Notes under the pieces: generated by a model
Databases searched by the model: none
The model's input: only the letters and a program-made list of their open reading frames with translations
Told to the model about the DNA's origin: nothing
Program-made: the position numbers and the translations under genes
Part shown: positions 34,823 through 44,096 of the stretch, one piece after another
Numbering within the stretch: the stretch's first letter is position 1
Layout of the letters: each line of letters begins with the position of its first letter
Assembly (NCBI GenBank): GCA_012728875.1
Contig: JAAYEF010000031.1
Location: 153,064-217,063, forward strand
DNA: 64,000 nucleotides
Direction: 5' to 3'
Origin: Candidatus Cloacimonadota bacterium
Lineage (GTDB): Bacteria; Cloacimonadota; Cloacimonadia; Cloacimonadales; Cloacimonadaceae

Positions 34823-37800
34823 ATGAAAAAGATATTTTTTGTTTTTGCCCTGCTGTTGATGGCAGGATTGGTTTTTGCGCAGACTCCGTTTACAGCAACC
34901 TACACATTTGGCAATGACGGTAACGTTGCCAGCTTTGCCTACAATGGTACCTCATACCCTGGATTTGCTATGGGTAATATTGACAAAGTCGGCGTTACCT
35001 CCACATCAAGCAATGGAAATTTTAGAGCTAATAACTGGCCATTAGACACGGTAGGTGGCGTTGATACGGGAAAGTATATTGGCTTCACAATTTCTGCTGA
35101 GCCTGGCTACGTGTTCACTGTCACATCGATTACTTTTGGCATTGGCCGCAGTGCGGCAGGAACAAGAAACACGCAATGGAGAGGTAGTGCCGATAGTTAT
35201 GCCGCGTTGATTAATAACTATACAAGCATTAACCCAGGCCTAACCAACACCAATGGTGTATTGGAGAATCCTGATTCAAACGGAAATTGGACTGGCAACG
35301 TATTGTCTCTGGGAGCCAGTTATCAAAATATCAGCACATCCTGTGGATTTAGAATTTATTTATATAATTCTGAAGTAACAAGTGGAACGGCTGGCCTACA
35401 GGGTACTATTTCTATATCAGGAACCTATGAATCGACTTCTGCCCAACCCTCGATTACAGTCAATCCTTCATCTCTATCCGGCTTTTCTTATGTCGAAGGA
35501 AGCGGTCCCTCCACGACCCAAACATTCACCGTCAGCGGTAGTAACCTGACAGCCAACATCAGCGTTTCCGCTCCGACCAATTACGAGATTTCGTTTACAT
35601 CAGGAAGTGGTTACACATCTCCTCTTACCCTTACCCAAAGCGGAGGAACTGTAGCCGCGACAACGATTTACGCGCGCCTGAAAGCCGGACTTGCAGTTGG
35701 TAATTACAACAGCGAAAACATAACAGCATCTTCCACTGGGGCGGACGATAAGACCGTCACCTGCAGCGGTTCCGTCACATCACCTCCTCCGCCGGTTGCG
35801 CCGCTTGCAACAGCAGCCACAAACGTTGGTAACAATAGCTTTACAGCGAACTGGAATTCCGTTAGCGGAGCCACTGGCTATAGCATTGATGTATATACAG
35901 GAACTTACACAGAACTCATCAATACAAGCTTTGAGGGCTCTACTCAATTCCCATCAGGTTGGACCCAATACAGCTCCTATGTTCAGAATAACAGCGCTGG
36001 CGCTTATACTGGAACAAATTACGCGGGAATGAATGCTGCAAACGATTATTTTTATACTCCCGCATTGTCATCTCCAACAACAATTTCTTTCTGGACTCTC
36101 GCTTCAAGTGCTACTGCAAATAATACGACGATTGTTCAATATTCTTCAGATGCCAACACATGGATAGACTTGGCAACTTATAGTGCTGATGGAGCTGATA
36201 CAGGAGATATTACAACGACCTTTTCTCAAAAAGTTATCAATGCTAATTTGACAGGCAGCTATTATATTCGTTGGTTTATGTCCCATAGGTCGGGCGGCAG
36301 TGCATATTTTGACGATGTTTTGATCGTCAGTGGTTCAAACACTTATGTAATCCAAAACCTTAACGTGAGCAATGTCACCTCCCACAACGTAACAGGCTTA
36401 ACTCCCGGAACCACTTACTATTATGTGGTGCGTGCCTACAATAGCTATGGCACCAGTGACGATTCCAACGTAATCGAAGTCACCACCACCAGCACCTCTC
36501 CGCTGATAACTCTCAGTACTGCCAGCCTCAGCGGCTTCTCATATGTTGAAGGGGAAGGTCCTTCCGCTGAGCAAAGCTTTACGGTTAGTGGCAACAACCT
36601 AACAGCCGATATCGACATTTCTGCACCAAGCAATTATGAAATTGCCCTTGTTTCCGGCGGACCTTTCTCAAGCAGTATTGAATTGACCGAAAACAATGGT
36701 GTAGTTGAAGACACAGATATCTATGTACGCCTGAAAGCCGGACTGGCGGTTGGCACTTATAATGGAGAAATCATCGAAATAAGCTCTGATGATGCAGACT
36801 CCAAAATAGTTACTTGTAACGGTGAAGTGATAGCTCCACCTCCCGCTGAAAAAGATTTGATCCATTACTGGAACTTCAATGATGATACGCCTGCTGATGA
36901 TTCAACGAATTGGGATGATCCAATTGACGCGACAATAGGATCGGGCTACTTGGAATACGAATTTTCAGAAGCATATTCTTTTGGTGGCACAACGATTAAT
37001 GGAATTGGTGATGAAGAAAATGGTGGCAGTTTCTCCCCTCGAGGCGGACCAAATAACGAAAACAACGGCGAATACTTCGACCTGATCGCTCCAACCACCG
37101 GTTATAACAACATTGTTATGACATATCCAACACGCAGAACTTCTACAGGGTTTTCAACACAAACAATCTATTATACCGCTAATGGAGTTGATTGGATTTT
37201 TAAGGAAACCCTCGACATTTCATCTTATGAGAATAATTGGAAAGCCAGCCAACTGATCACAGTTGATTTTTCTGGAATACCAGAAGCTTCAAACAACGCC
37301 TTGTTCGCGATTAGAATATATCTTGATGGAGCAGCTTCAGCTTCTGGAAATAATCGTTTTGATAATATCCGGATCATGGGTGAGCGTACCAACCCCGTGG
37401 AGCTTTCCTCCTTCACCGCCACCATCTCGGCTCAAAACTATATCACCCTGACCTGGGTCACCCAGACCGAGACCGGCATGCGCGGCTATTACGTCTATCG
37501 CGCACCTATCAACGACCTTGCCAGCGCGCAGATCGTGAGCCCGATGATTGCATCCGTAAACAGCTCGCAGCAGCAGACTTATATTTATCAAGACACCGAG
37601 CTTTACGACTCCGGAATCTATTACTACTGGCTGCAGGCCAACGATCTGGACGGCAGTTCCGCCTTCCACGGTCCCGTCAGCGTGGTTTACAGCGCCACAG
37701 GCGACAACCCCACTCCGGAGATTCCCTTGGTCACCAAGCTGCACAGCGCCTACCCCAACCCCTTCAACCCGACTGTGTTCATTCCTTTCAGCCTGGCTGA

Positions 37801-38005
37801 AGACGGCGCCGTGAGCTTCAAGATCTACAACAGCCGCGGCCAGATGGTCAAACACTTCGACCTGGGCGCCAAAATCGCCGGACACCATCGCATCACCTGG
37901 GATGGCACCGACTACGACGGCAAAGCCCTGGCAAACGGTGTGTATCAGATCATGATGAGCACCAAAAACCAGACCTATCAGAGCAAGGCGACCTTGCTGA
38001 AATAA
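34823..38005 (+). CDS. Large secreted multi-domain protein with C-terminal sorting domain
   Basis: The start is the ATG at 34823 behind AGGGAGGA; it opens a signal peptide (KKIFFVFALLLMAGLVFA) and a 1060-residue protein. Two homologous domains lie near 206-320 and 558-670 (PSSLSGFSYVEGSGPSTTQ and TASLSGFSYVEGEGPSAEQ), each ending in AGLAVG(N/T)Y. Between them is a fibronectin-III-type region interrupted by a jelly-roll-like insertion (SFEGSTQFPSGWTQ). After 680 a second anchor-type domain precedes ELSSFTATISAQ and the YPNPFNPTVFIPFSLAEDG sorting domain. Probably exported and surface attached; ligand unknown. A strong terminator follows. Confidence 0.8.
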   Translation: MKKIFFVFALLLMAGLVFAQTPFTATYTFGNDGNVASFAYNGTSYPGFAMGNIDKVGVTSTSSNGNFRANNWPLDTVGGVDTGKYIGFTISAEPGYVFTVTSITFGIGRSAAGTRNTQWRGSADSYAALINNYTSINPGLTNTNGVLENPDSNGNWTGNVLSLGASYQNISTSCGFRIYLYNSEVTSGTAGLQGTISISGTYESTSAQPSITVNPSSLSGFSYVEGSGPSTTQTFTVSGSNLTANISVSAPTNYEISFTSGSGYTSPLTLTQSGGTVAATTIYARLKAGLAVGNYNSENITASSTGADDKTVTCSGSVTSPPPPVAPLATAATNVGNNSFTANWNSVSGATGYSIDVYTGTYTELINTSFEGSTQFPSGWTQYSSYVQNNSAGAYTGTNYAGMNAANDYFYTPALSSPTTISFWTLASSATANNTTIVQYSSDANTWIDLATYSADGADTGDITTTFSQKVINANLTGSYYIRWFMSHRSGGSAYFDDVLIVSGSNTYVIQNLNVSNVTSHNVTGLTPGTTYYYVVRAYNSYGTSDDSNVIEVTTTSTSPLITLSTASLSGFSYVEGEGPSAEQSFTVSGNNLTADIDISAPSNYEIALVSGGPFSSSIELTENNGVVEDTDIYVRLKAGLAVGTYNGEIIEISSDDADSKIVTCNGEVIAPPPAEKDLIHYWNFNDDTPADDSTNWDDPIDATIGSGYLEYEFSEAYSFGGTTINGIGDEENGGSFSPRGGPNNENNGEYFDLIAPTTGYNNIVMTYPTRRTSTGFSTQTIYYTANGVDWIFKETLDISSYENNWKASQLITVDFSGIPEASNNALFAIRIYLDGAASASGNNRFDNIRIMGERTNPVELSSFTATISAQNYITLTWVTQTETGMRGYYVYRAPINDLASAQIVSPMIASVNSSQQQTYIYQDTELYDSGIYYYWLQANDLDGSSAFHGPVSVVYSATGDNPTPEIPLVTKLHSAYPNPFNPTVFIPFSLAEDGAVSFKIYNSRGQMVKHFDLGAKIAGHHRITWDGTDYDGKALANGVYQIMMSTKNQTYQSKATLLK

Positions 38006-38033
38006 ATCAATTTCTCCCTGATATTGATAAAAG

Positions 38034-38061
38034 AGCCCGGTTTCAAAGCCGGGCTTTTTTT
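38034..38061 (+). terminator. Rho-independent terminator
   Basis: AGCCCGG (38034-38040) pairs with CCGGGCT (38049-38055) across an 8-base loop and runs into a T stretch. It closes the gene ending at 38005. Confidence 0.88.
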
Positions 38062-38604
38062 ACGCCCTCTATAAACCCATCTGCAGCGTAAACTTCTTGT
38101 CTGGCTGTGAACCTTGAAGGCAAGCGCTTTTCTTTGCAGCTTTCAAATCAAAACATCAGCCCAGATCACAGGGCTTGATTCCAACTGCTTGACCGTCAGA
38201 CTGCATCGCTGCCTTTGGCATGGGCTCTTTAGCAGCAAAAAGATCAGATCCAGGAAACTTGTCACATTCATCCGGATCTGCTTCCAAAATTATCTGCTGC
38301 CGGTGTTGCGATTTTTCAACAGAAGTTAACTATCCAATGGGTTTGAGGATAGGGCACATGGAAGCCTGATTACTTAAAAAATTTTGAATTAACAGCTACA
38401 AAAACGCAAAAAAATGCTTGACAAATTAAGACCTCGTGATTAGCTTATTCTAGATTGAAATTGCTGCGTTGAAAACGTGGCTAAAATATATCGTGTATAA
38501 GAGAGCATACGTGCAGTATGTTTTCAGTTGAGTGCAGATAAAGATAATCGGTTGTGCTTTGCGCTCGGCACAGTTTTAGACAACCTAATAAGGAGAAAAA
38601 AGGT
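38062..38604. other. Intergenic region with no recognisable gene
   Basis: About 540 bp between a terminator and the next secreted-protein gene. An open frame of 71 codons at 38114-38329 has no family features or ribosome-binding site. The only signal is a candidate promoter near 38418 and AAGGAG at 38590 serving the downstream ATG. Confidence 0.6.
38418..38448 (+). promoter_or_regulatory. Candidate promoter for the 38605 gene
   Basis: TTGACA at 38418-38423 is followed after 17 bases by TAGCTTAT, which approaches the TAnnTTTG element of Bacteroidetes promoters. The same TTGACA plus TAGCTT combination precedes wecB. Suggestive only. Confidence 0.35.
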
Positions 38605-39564
38605 ATGAAAAAATTTGTATTACTAGCAGTAATTACAGTGTTGGCCTGTGGGGGCTTATTTGGAGCCTATATTATTAGAGTGTCGGCTCTCAGTTTGGAT
38701 TCATATACAGTATGGCAAAACGGCAATGCCGTAGGGCAAACTATTTCAATAATAGATTCTCCAGGCTATGTGGAGTTCACCAGTCCAACCAAAGCTGGTC
38801 TATATGGAGAATGGTGGCTTGATCCACATTACTCGCCAGGTTTAGCTTGGGAGCCTTCAAGCTACACTATTGACAGTAGTACCAGTTTCAATCGACAGCC
38901 TAATGGCGACTATTTGCGTCTTATGCATTTTGGACTGACTGAGCTCCCCACACCTGTAGAACTCAGCAGTTTTACCGCCACAATCTCGGCTTATAACTAT
39001 ATCAGACTCACCTGGGTCACCCAGACCGAGACCGGTATGCGTGGTTACTACGTCTTCCGCGCTCCCGCCAATGACCTTGCCAACGCGCAGGTCGTGAGTC
39101 CGATGATTGAATCCATGAACAGTTCCGAACAGCAGAGCTACATCTATGAAGACCGGGAGCTTTTCGAATCTGGAACCTACTACTACTGGCTGCAAGCCAA
39201 CGATCTGGACGGCAGCTCCAACTTCCACGGTCCTGTGAGCGTGGTTTACAACGCCATAGGCGATGGACCCGCCCCGGAGATTCCCTTTGTAACCCAGCTT
39301 CACAGCGTCTATCCCAACCCCTTCAGCCCGACTGTCTTCATCCCCTTCAGCCTGGCAAAAGACGGCGCCGTGAGCATCAAGATCTACAACAGCCGCGGCC
39401 AGATGGTCAAAGATTTCGACCTGGGAGCCAAATCCGTGGGACAGTACCGGATCAGTTGGGACGGCACAGATCACACCGGCAAAAGCCTTGCCAACGGAGT
39501 TTATCACATCACGATGAGCACCGATGACCAAGTCTATCGAGCCAAGGCAGTTTTGCTGCGATAA
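38605..39564 (+). CDS. Secreted protein with C-terminal sorting domain, paralogous 3' end
   Basis: The ATG at 38605 follows AAGGAG and starts a signal peptide (KKFVLLAVITVLACGGLFGA). The 319-residue protein has a short unique N-terminal domain of about 95 residues (SYTVWQNGNAVGQTISIIDS) and then a 203-residue segment about 78 percent identical, by my hand alignment, to the end of the 34823 product (ELSSFTATISAYNYIRLTWV, YPNPFSPTVFIPFSLAKDG). It is therefore a small cargo domain joined to a duplicated sorting module. Confidence 0.8.
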   Translation: MKKFVLLAVITVLACGGLFGAYIIRVSALSLDSYTVWQNGNAVGQTISIIDSPGYVEFTSPTKAGLYGEWWLDPHYSPGLAWEPSSYTIDSSTSFNRQPNGDYLRLMHFGLTELPTPVELSSFTATISAYNYIRLTWVTQTETGMRGYYVFRAPANDLANAQVVSPMIESMNSSEQQSYIYEDRELFESGTYYYWLQANDLDGSSNFHGPVSVVYNAIGDGPAPEIPFVTQLHSVYPNPFSPTVFIPFSLAKDGAVSIKIYNSRGQMVKDFDLGAKSVGQYRISWDGTDHTGKSLANGVYHITMSTDDQVYRAKAVLLR

Positions 39565-39590
39565 CAGATCAATTTCTCCCTGAATTGATA

Positions 39591-39617
39591 AAGCCCGGTT
39601 TAACCGGGCTTTTTTTG
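39591..39617 (+). terminator. Rho-independent terminator
   Basis: AAGCCCGGTT pairs with AACCGGGCTT directly before a run of T. The stretch from the stop codon to this hairpin (CAATTTCTCCCTGA) is nearly the same as after the 34823 gene, so the terminator was copied along with the coding region. Confidence 0.9.
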
Positions 39618-40173
39618 CGCCTTGAAAAGACGGTATGCCGGCTGCCGCTGCCTCTTCTGGGTTTGGGTGTGTTTTTCCTCGTGGTTGGCGGCGGGATGGA
39701 GCACAGGCCTTAGCCGGTCGTTGGTGCCAGATTCATCTGGCACATTCAGCAAAACCACAGCCCTTTCCCAGCGGATAAATCCGGGGGCTCCGGTCGGTTG
39801 AAAACCAGTGTTCCGGCTGTCGCCACTTCGTTCAGAATGACGTGATTTACGACAGACTCGTTCTATATATGGAGGGGGATATATTACGCAGCGGGCTTTG
39901 GGATGAAAGCCCTGCCGTTTTTGACAGTAAACAAACAGGCTCTCCCTTGAGCCCATCCCGGGAACTGCTGCAAGGATCCTCATAAGCCTCCCCAATTTTT
40001 ATGGGGAGGCCTATGGGAGGTGTTTAGGTTGAGTATTGGATGGAACCAAGGGAGAAGGCTGAAAGATGGTGGCGGGATGTGGGGAAAGTCCTTCCGAACC
40101 GCTTCCTGCGATCAGGGGACACGAGTTCGGGATTGTGAGCTTGGCTGCTGGCGCAGAGTCGATTTTCAGCCAC
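39618..40173. other. Intergenic region between convergent genes, no gene seen
   Basis: About 555 bp. No open frame with family features. It holds one strong hairpin (39982-40013) and ends with the terminator of the minus-strand barrel gene. Confidence 0.6.
39982..40013. other. Strong hairpin in intergenic DNA
   Basis: GCCTCCCC (39986-39993) pairs with GGGGAGGC (40003-40010); adjacent A/T pairs extend the stem. No T-run follows on the plus strand. Role unknown: RNA hairpin, second terminator or small repeat. Confidence 0.5.
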
Positions 40174-40202
40174 AAAAAAAAGCCGGGATCGAGGGTCCCG
40201 GC
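40174..40202 (-). terminator. Rho-independent terminator of the minus-strand barrel gene
   Basis: On the minus strand, GCCGGGA and TCCCGGC form a 7-bp stem with a 7-base loop, followed by eight T. It lies about 30 bp beyond the stop codon of the 40233-40919 gene. Confidence 0.85.
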
Positions 40203-40232
40203 AAGGTAAGGTTGCGTGACTAAACCTGTTTG

Positions 40233-40919
40233 TTATTTAAAGTAGTAGTAGATACCGATTTGGGGGGTGTAGGAAATGCGGTTGTCCCAGTTGTAGGTGA
40301 TGGGGACTTCCAGGGCGCCGCGGAAGTTTTTGCTGATGGCGATATCCACTCCCAAGCCGATTCCGGCGGTCCATCTGTGTTCAATTTTGGATTCTTCGGT
40401 GGGAGGAGCATTGTTTACGGGCTCATAATGCGCATAGTCCAATGAGTCAGCGGCTGATACCCAGCGGTATTGTTTGGAGAACTCGGTTTGGCGGTGGAAT
40501 TCGTAACTGCCACCGGTCATCATATAAAGACGTCCGTGGTCTTGTAAGCCAAAAACATCGAAGGTATCCAAAACCCAGATGTGGTTCAAACCCAAGCTGG
40601 CTTTTAAGGTACGGCCCACCTCGGTGAAAGTTACCAAGGTATCTTGCGGTGCTTGCTCGGGATACCAGCTCATGCCGGTTTTATCATTGTACCAATAGTA
40701 TTGTCTGTCTGGGAAATAGGGATCGTCGCTGCCCCAGGTGAGGGCACCAAGGGTCACTTGCAGACCGTGTTGGGGTCCAAAAAAACGCATGCTGTAGCCG
40801 CTGCCGCTCTGGGCTCCCAGATGCAGTCCCACAGCAGTATTGGAAAGAGGAACCTGCGCGAAAAGGGAAAGGCTGAATCCCAGGATGGCGCAGATGATCA
40901 GTATATGCTTTTTGTTCAT
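40233..40919 (-). CDS. Predicted outer-membrane beta-barrel protein
   Basis: The 228-residue product has a signal peptide (KKHILIICAILGFSLSLFAQ) and then alternating aromatic/hydrophobic strands: GLQVTLGALTWG, LKASLGLNHIW, GRLYMMTGGSYEFH, HRWTAGIGLGVDIAI and a C-terminal strand ISYTPQIGIYYYFK. The aromatic-rich end fits an outer-membrane barrel of about eight strands. No enzyme motif is seen. It is a single-gene transcription unit with its own terminator. Confidence 0.7.
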   Translation of the reverse strand: MNKKHILIICAILGFSLSLFAQVPLSNTAVGLHLGAQSGSGYSMRFFGPQHGLQVTLGALTWGSDDPYFPDRQYYWYNDKTGMSWYPEQAPQDTLVTFTEVGRTLKASLGLNHIWVLDTFDVFGLQDHGRLYMMTGGSYEFHRQTEFSKQYRWVSAADSLDYAHYEPVNNAPPTEESKIEHRWTAGIGLGVDIAISKNFRGALEVPITYNWDNRISYTPQIGIYYYFK

Positions 40920-41003
40920 GTTCTACCTCTAATGGAAAATATATCCCATTCATTCATGATGGGCAAGGATGTCAAGCTGTTTTTGACAGCTTGGAAAAAA
41001 AAT

Positions 41004-41762
41004 TCAGTTTATCCCGGTTTGAGCGGGTTTAAGGGTGAGCCTGTCCAGCTTCAGGATATAATATAGCAGGGCGCAGCTCAGCCAAACCAAGCCGCCAGAC
41101 CAAAGCACGTCCGACACAAAATGCCCGCCCTGAGCCATGCGCACCAAGCCCATGCCCCAGCCAAAGACGAGACTGAAAACCAGGCTGATGATCGACAGGC
41201 GTTTTTTGCGTCCGCGAAAGATGAAATGGAGGGCAAAAAAGTAGAAAACCATGGAGGCATGCCCGCTGGGAAAGGATTCGCCCGGGCTGACGGGATCCAT
41301 GGTGAGCGGAGCTTCATAGGCGTAAATGCCGCCAAATTCGATCAATTGGTTTGGGCGCGGTCTGCCCCAGTTTTCCTTCAGGATGGCGTTCACCAAAAGC
41401 ACCGGACCCAGAAGCATCACCAAAGCCAAAAACAGACCGGAACGGCGCCAGCGAGCCAGATTCTTGGTAAAGAAGCCGGTGATAAAAACCGCCAGCCCTG
41501 CCAGGGATACGATCAAGGCGGGCAGGGGGCCATATTTATAGATGAAGTTGAAGCCCGGGGCGTTGCTGCCCATCCAGATTCCATTTCCCCGATAGAAGTG
41601 GTTTTGATATTTCAAATCCAAGCCTCGGGAGCGGATGAGCCAGGTTCCCCAAGCCAAGATCAGGATGGGGATGAGAAAATCCAGGATGAAAAGGATATGG
41701 CGGCTCAAAGGAACCGCCATATCTCTGGATTCTGTAACCGGGTCGCGGGGAAGCTTGATCAA
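41004..41762 (-). CDS. PAP2-family lipid phosphatase
   Basis: The 252-residue membrane protein carries the three-part PAP2 active site: KENWGRPRP (motif 1), PSGHASMVFYF (motif 2) and RMAQGGHFVSDVLWSGG (motif 3, with the catalytic histidine), among about six membrane helices. Such enzymes remove a phosphate from undecaprenyl pyrophosphate, lipid A or phosphatidate. The frame opens at a TTG (41762) with GGAG nine bases upstream, 27 bp after the rpsA stop, so it is likely the last gene of the cmk-ispH-rpsA operon; an ATG at 41720 is the alternative start. Confidence 0.82.
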   Translation of the reverse strand: MIKLPRDPVTESRDMAVPLSRHILFILDFLIPILILAWGTWLIRSRGLDLKYQNHFYRGNGIWMGSNAPGFNFIYKYGPLPALIVSLAGLAVFITGFFTKNLARWRRSGLFLALVMLLGPVLLVNAILKENWGRPRPNQLIEFGGIYAYEAPLTMDPVSPGESFPSGHASMVFYFFALHFIFRGRKKRLSIISLVFSLVFGWGMGLVRMAQGGHFVSDVLWSGGLVWLSCALLYYILKLDRLTLKPAQTGIN

Positions 41763-41789
41763 GCTTGGGTTCTCCGCAGTTTCCGGGAT

Positions 41790-44096
41790 TTATTCATTAT
41801 TTTCAACGGGCTCGGGAGCCGCTTCAGCGGGAGTTTCCTCAACGGGAACTTCCTCTGCCGGAACTTCTTCCACAGGGGCTTCCTCTACAGGAGTTTCTTC
41901 CATCGGGGCTTCTTCAGTAGGAACTTCCTCTACGGGAATCTCTTCCACTGGAGTTTCTTCTGCCGGAACCTCTTCAGCGGGGATTTCCTCAACCGGAGTT
42001 TCTTCCACAGAGGTTTCCTCTACAGGGCTCTGCTCTGCAGGAGCTTCCACCGGGGTTTCCTCAGCAGGAAGCTCTTCAGCGGGGCTTTCCTCGGCTTTGG
42101 CTTCAGCATCGGCGTGGGTGTGCTGCTTATCTTCCTCACGCTGTTTATCACGAGCCTGGCGTTCGGCGCGTTTCTTTTGCAGTCTGGCAAAGCGGTCGCG
42201 CATATACTGTTCGTGGATGGCGATATATTCTTCCTGCAGTTTGGGTTCGCGGGAGAAGAAGAACGCCTTCACGCTCAGGATGAGGCGGCGGTTTTCCATA
42301 TCCAGTTCAATCACCTTGAGGGGCAGCTCTTCGCCAACGTGGAAGGCTTCCTCGGGGTGGTCGAGCTTTGGAATGGCGAGGTGGGAGATGGGGATGAAGC
42401 CTTCAACGATGTCTTCACCCACCTGGATATCCACCAGGGCGCCTTTATTGATCAGCTTTCCGATCTTTCCTTTCACTTCGGAGTTCACGGGCAGAGATTC
42501 GGTGAGATGCTCCCACGGATCGGGGTGCAACTGCTTCACTCCCAGAGCGATGCGGTGCAGGGCGCGGTCCACGGAAAGAATCACGGCTTCCACATCCTGA
42601 CCTTTGTGATACACTTCGCGGGGATGGTAAACGCGCTTGGTCCAACTGATGTCGGAAATGTGGATCAGGCCGTCGATGCCGTCTTCCACTTCCACAAAAG
42701 CGCCAAAGGCGGTGAGGCTTTTCACCGGACGCGTGATCACGCTGCCCATGGGGAAACGGTCTTCAATGGAAAGCCAGGGGTTGGCTTCCATCTGCTTCAT
42801 TCCCAGGGACATGCGGCGATTTTCCTTGTCCAGTTCCAGCACGATGGCGTTCACGGTGTCGCCAACTTTCACGATCCGACGTGCGTCGGTGATTTTTCTG
42901 GTCCAGCTCATTTCAGAGATGTGCACCAAGCCTTCCACACCGGGCTCGATTTCCACGAACGCGCCAAAGGATTTCACGCTGACCACTTTGCCGGTCACGC
43001 GGACGCCTTCGGGATATTTGATTTCGATGGTTTCCCAAGGGTGGGGGACAAGCTGCTTCATGCCCAGGGAGATTTTGTTTGTGTCAGGATCAAACTTGAT
43101 CACTTTCACTTTCACCTTGTCTCCGATGCTGAGCATGTCGGTGGGATGGTTGATCTTTCCCCAGCTCATGTCTGTGAGGTGCAAAAGACCGTCGATTCCA
43201 CCCAGATCAATGAATGCGCCATATTGAGTTATATTTTTCACTTCTCCGTCCAGTTCATTGCCCACTTCGATGCGTTCGAGCAAATCCTGGCGTTTGATGG
43301 CAACTTCTTCTTCCTGTACCATCTTGCGGGAAAGGACGATATTTCGTTTATCCTCGTCCAGGCTCATCACTTTGAACTGCAGTTCTCTGCCGATGAATTG
43401 ATCGAGGTTTGGAACCGGCTTGATGGACATGTGCGATCCCGGCAGGAAGGCTTCCACGCCCATCACGTTTACAATCAAGCCACCTTTCACGCGGCGGCGG
43501 ATGATGCCGCTCAGCACGGTGCCGTCTTCGGAGGCTTGCTTGATCAGTTCGATGTTTTTGATGTAGTCGGCTTTACGCTTGGAAAGCGAAATCCTGCCTT
43601 CACCGTCGTCCAGATCATTGATGAAGACCAGGATGCTGGAATTGAGCTCCGGAACTCCGGAATATTCGAATTCGGTGAGGGGGATGGCCCCATCGCTCTT
43701 GAATCCGATATCCACCACCACGTCTTTTTCTGTGACGCTGACTATGATGCCTTCCTTCACCTCTCCGCGCCGGAAGCTGGAATCATAGCCTTCCAAAAGG
43801 CTGAGCAGTTCGTCGTCTGAGTCTTGTTTCTCAGATTTGACCAGCTCGGGCTGGGCTGCGGGGGGTTCCTGGGTTTTGGGTTTGACAGGTGTTTCGGCCG
43901 TTTCGGGGGCCGGGCTTTGAGGCTCTTCCGCTTCCTGCGGTACAGCCTCTGTGTCTGTAAGTTCTGTTGTTTCCTCGGCAGTAGGTTCCACTTCGGGTGC
44001 CGTTACTTCTTCCGTTGGTTGCGACGTCGTGCCTTCCCCTTCCTTCAGTTCTTCTTCCGGAACGGGCTGGTCTTGGTTTTGATCATGTTCTAACAT
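41790..44096 (-). CDS. rpsA: Ribosomal protein S1 with acidic N- and C-terminal extensions
   Basis: The 768-residue product contains six S1 (OB-fold RNA-binding) domains at about 112-175, 195-260, 280-347, 367-434, 452-519 and 537-610; YGAFIDLGGIDGLLHLTDMS and FGAFVEIEPGVEGLVHISEM are typical. S1 brings mRNA to the 30S subunit. Unusual are an acidic Pro/Glu-rich leader of about 100 residues and a C-terminal tail (about 670-768) of some twenty degenerate EE-x-P-V/A pentapeptides. The ATG follows AAGGAGG located in the 3' end of ispH and the two genes overlap by seven bases. Confidence 0.93.
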   Translation of the reverse strand: MLEHDQNQDQPVPEEELKEGEGTTSQPTEEVTAPEVEPTAEETTELTDTEAVPQEAEEPQSPAPETAETPVKPKTQEPPAAQPELVKSEKQDSDDELLSLLEGYDSSFRRGEVKEGIIVSVTEKDVVVDIGFKSDGAIPLTEFEYSGVPELNSSILVFINDLDDGEGRISLSKRKADYIKNIELIKQASEDGTVLSGIIRRRVKGGLIVNVMGVEAFLPGSHMSIKPVPNLDQFIGRELQFKVMSLDEDKRNIVLSRKMVQEEEVAIKRQDLLERIEVGNELDGEVKNITQYGAFIDLGGIDGLLHLTDMSWGKINHPTDMLSIGDKVKVKVIKFDPDTNKISLGMKQLVPHPWETIEIKYPEGVRVTGKVVSVKSFGAFVEIEPGVEGLVHISEMSWTRKITDARRIVKVGDTVNAIVLELDKENRRMSLGMKQMEANPWLSIEDRFPMGSVITRPVKSLTAFGAFVEVEDGIDGLIHISDISWTKRVYHPREVYHKGQDVEAVILSVDRALHRIALGVKQLHPDPWEHLTESLPVNSEVKGKIGKLINKGALVDIQVGEDIVEGFIPISHLAIPKLDHPEEAFHVGEELPLKVIELDMENRRLILSVKAFFFSREPKLQEEYIAIHEQYMRDRFARLQKKRAERQARDKQREEDKQHTHADAEAKAEESPAEELPAEETPVEAPAEQSPVEETSVEETPVEEIPAEEVPAEETPVEEIPVEEVPTEEAPMEETPVEEAPVEEVPAEEVPVEETPAEAAPEPVENNE

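Noticed and set aside
38114..38329. A 71-codon open frame after the terminator
   Set aside because: No ribosome-binding site, no family features and an unusual composition; treated as non-coding.
39600..39995. A 131-codon minus-strand frame in the gap between convergent genes
   Set aside because: No recognisable start signal or domain, and it reads through the terminator of the plus-strand gene.
41121..43820. An 899-codon open frame on the plus strand opposite rpsA
   Set aside because: It lies entirely antisense to the S1 and PAP2 genes. Its length results from the codon choice of the acidic, repetitive S1 gene; the translation shows no family motif and has low-complexity runs mirroring the repeats.
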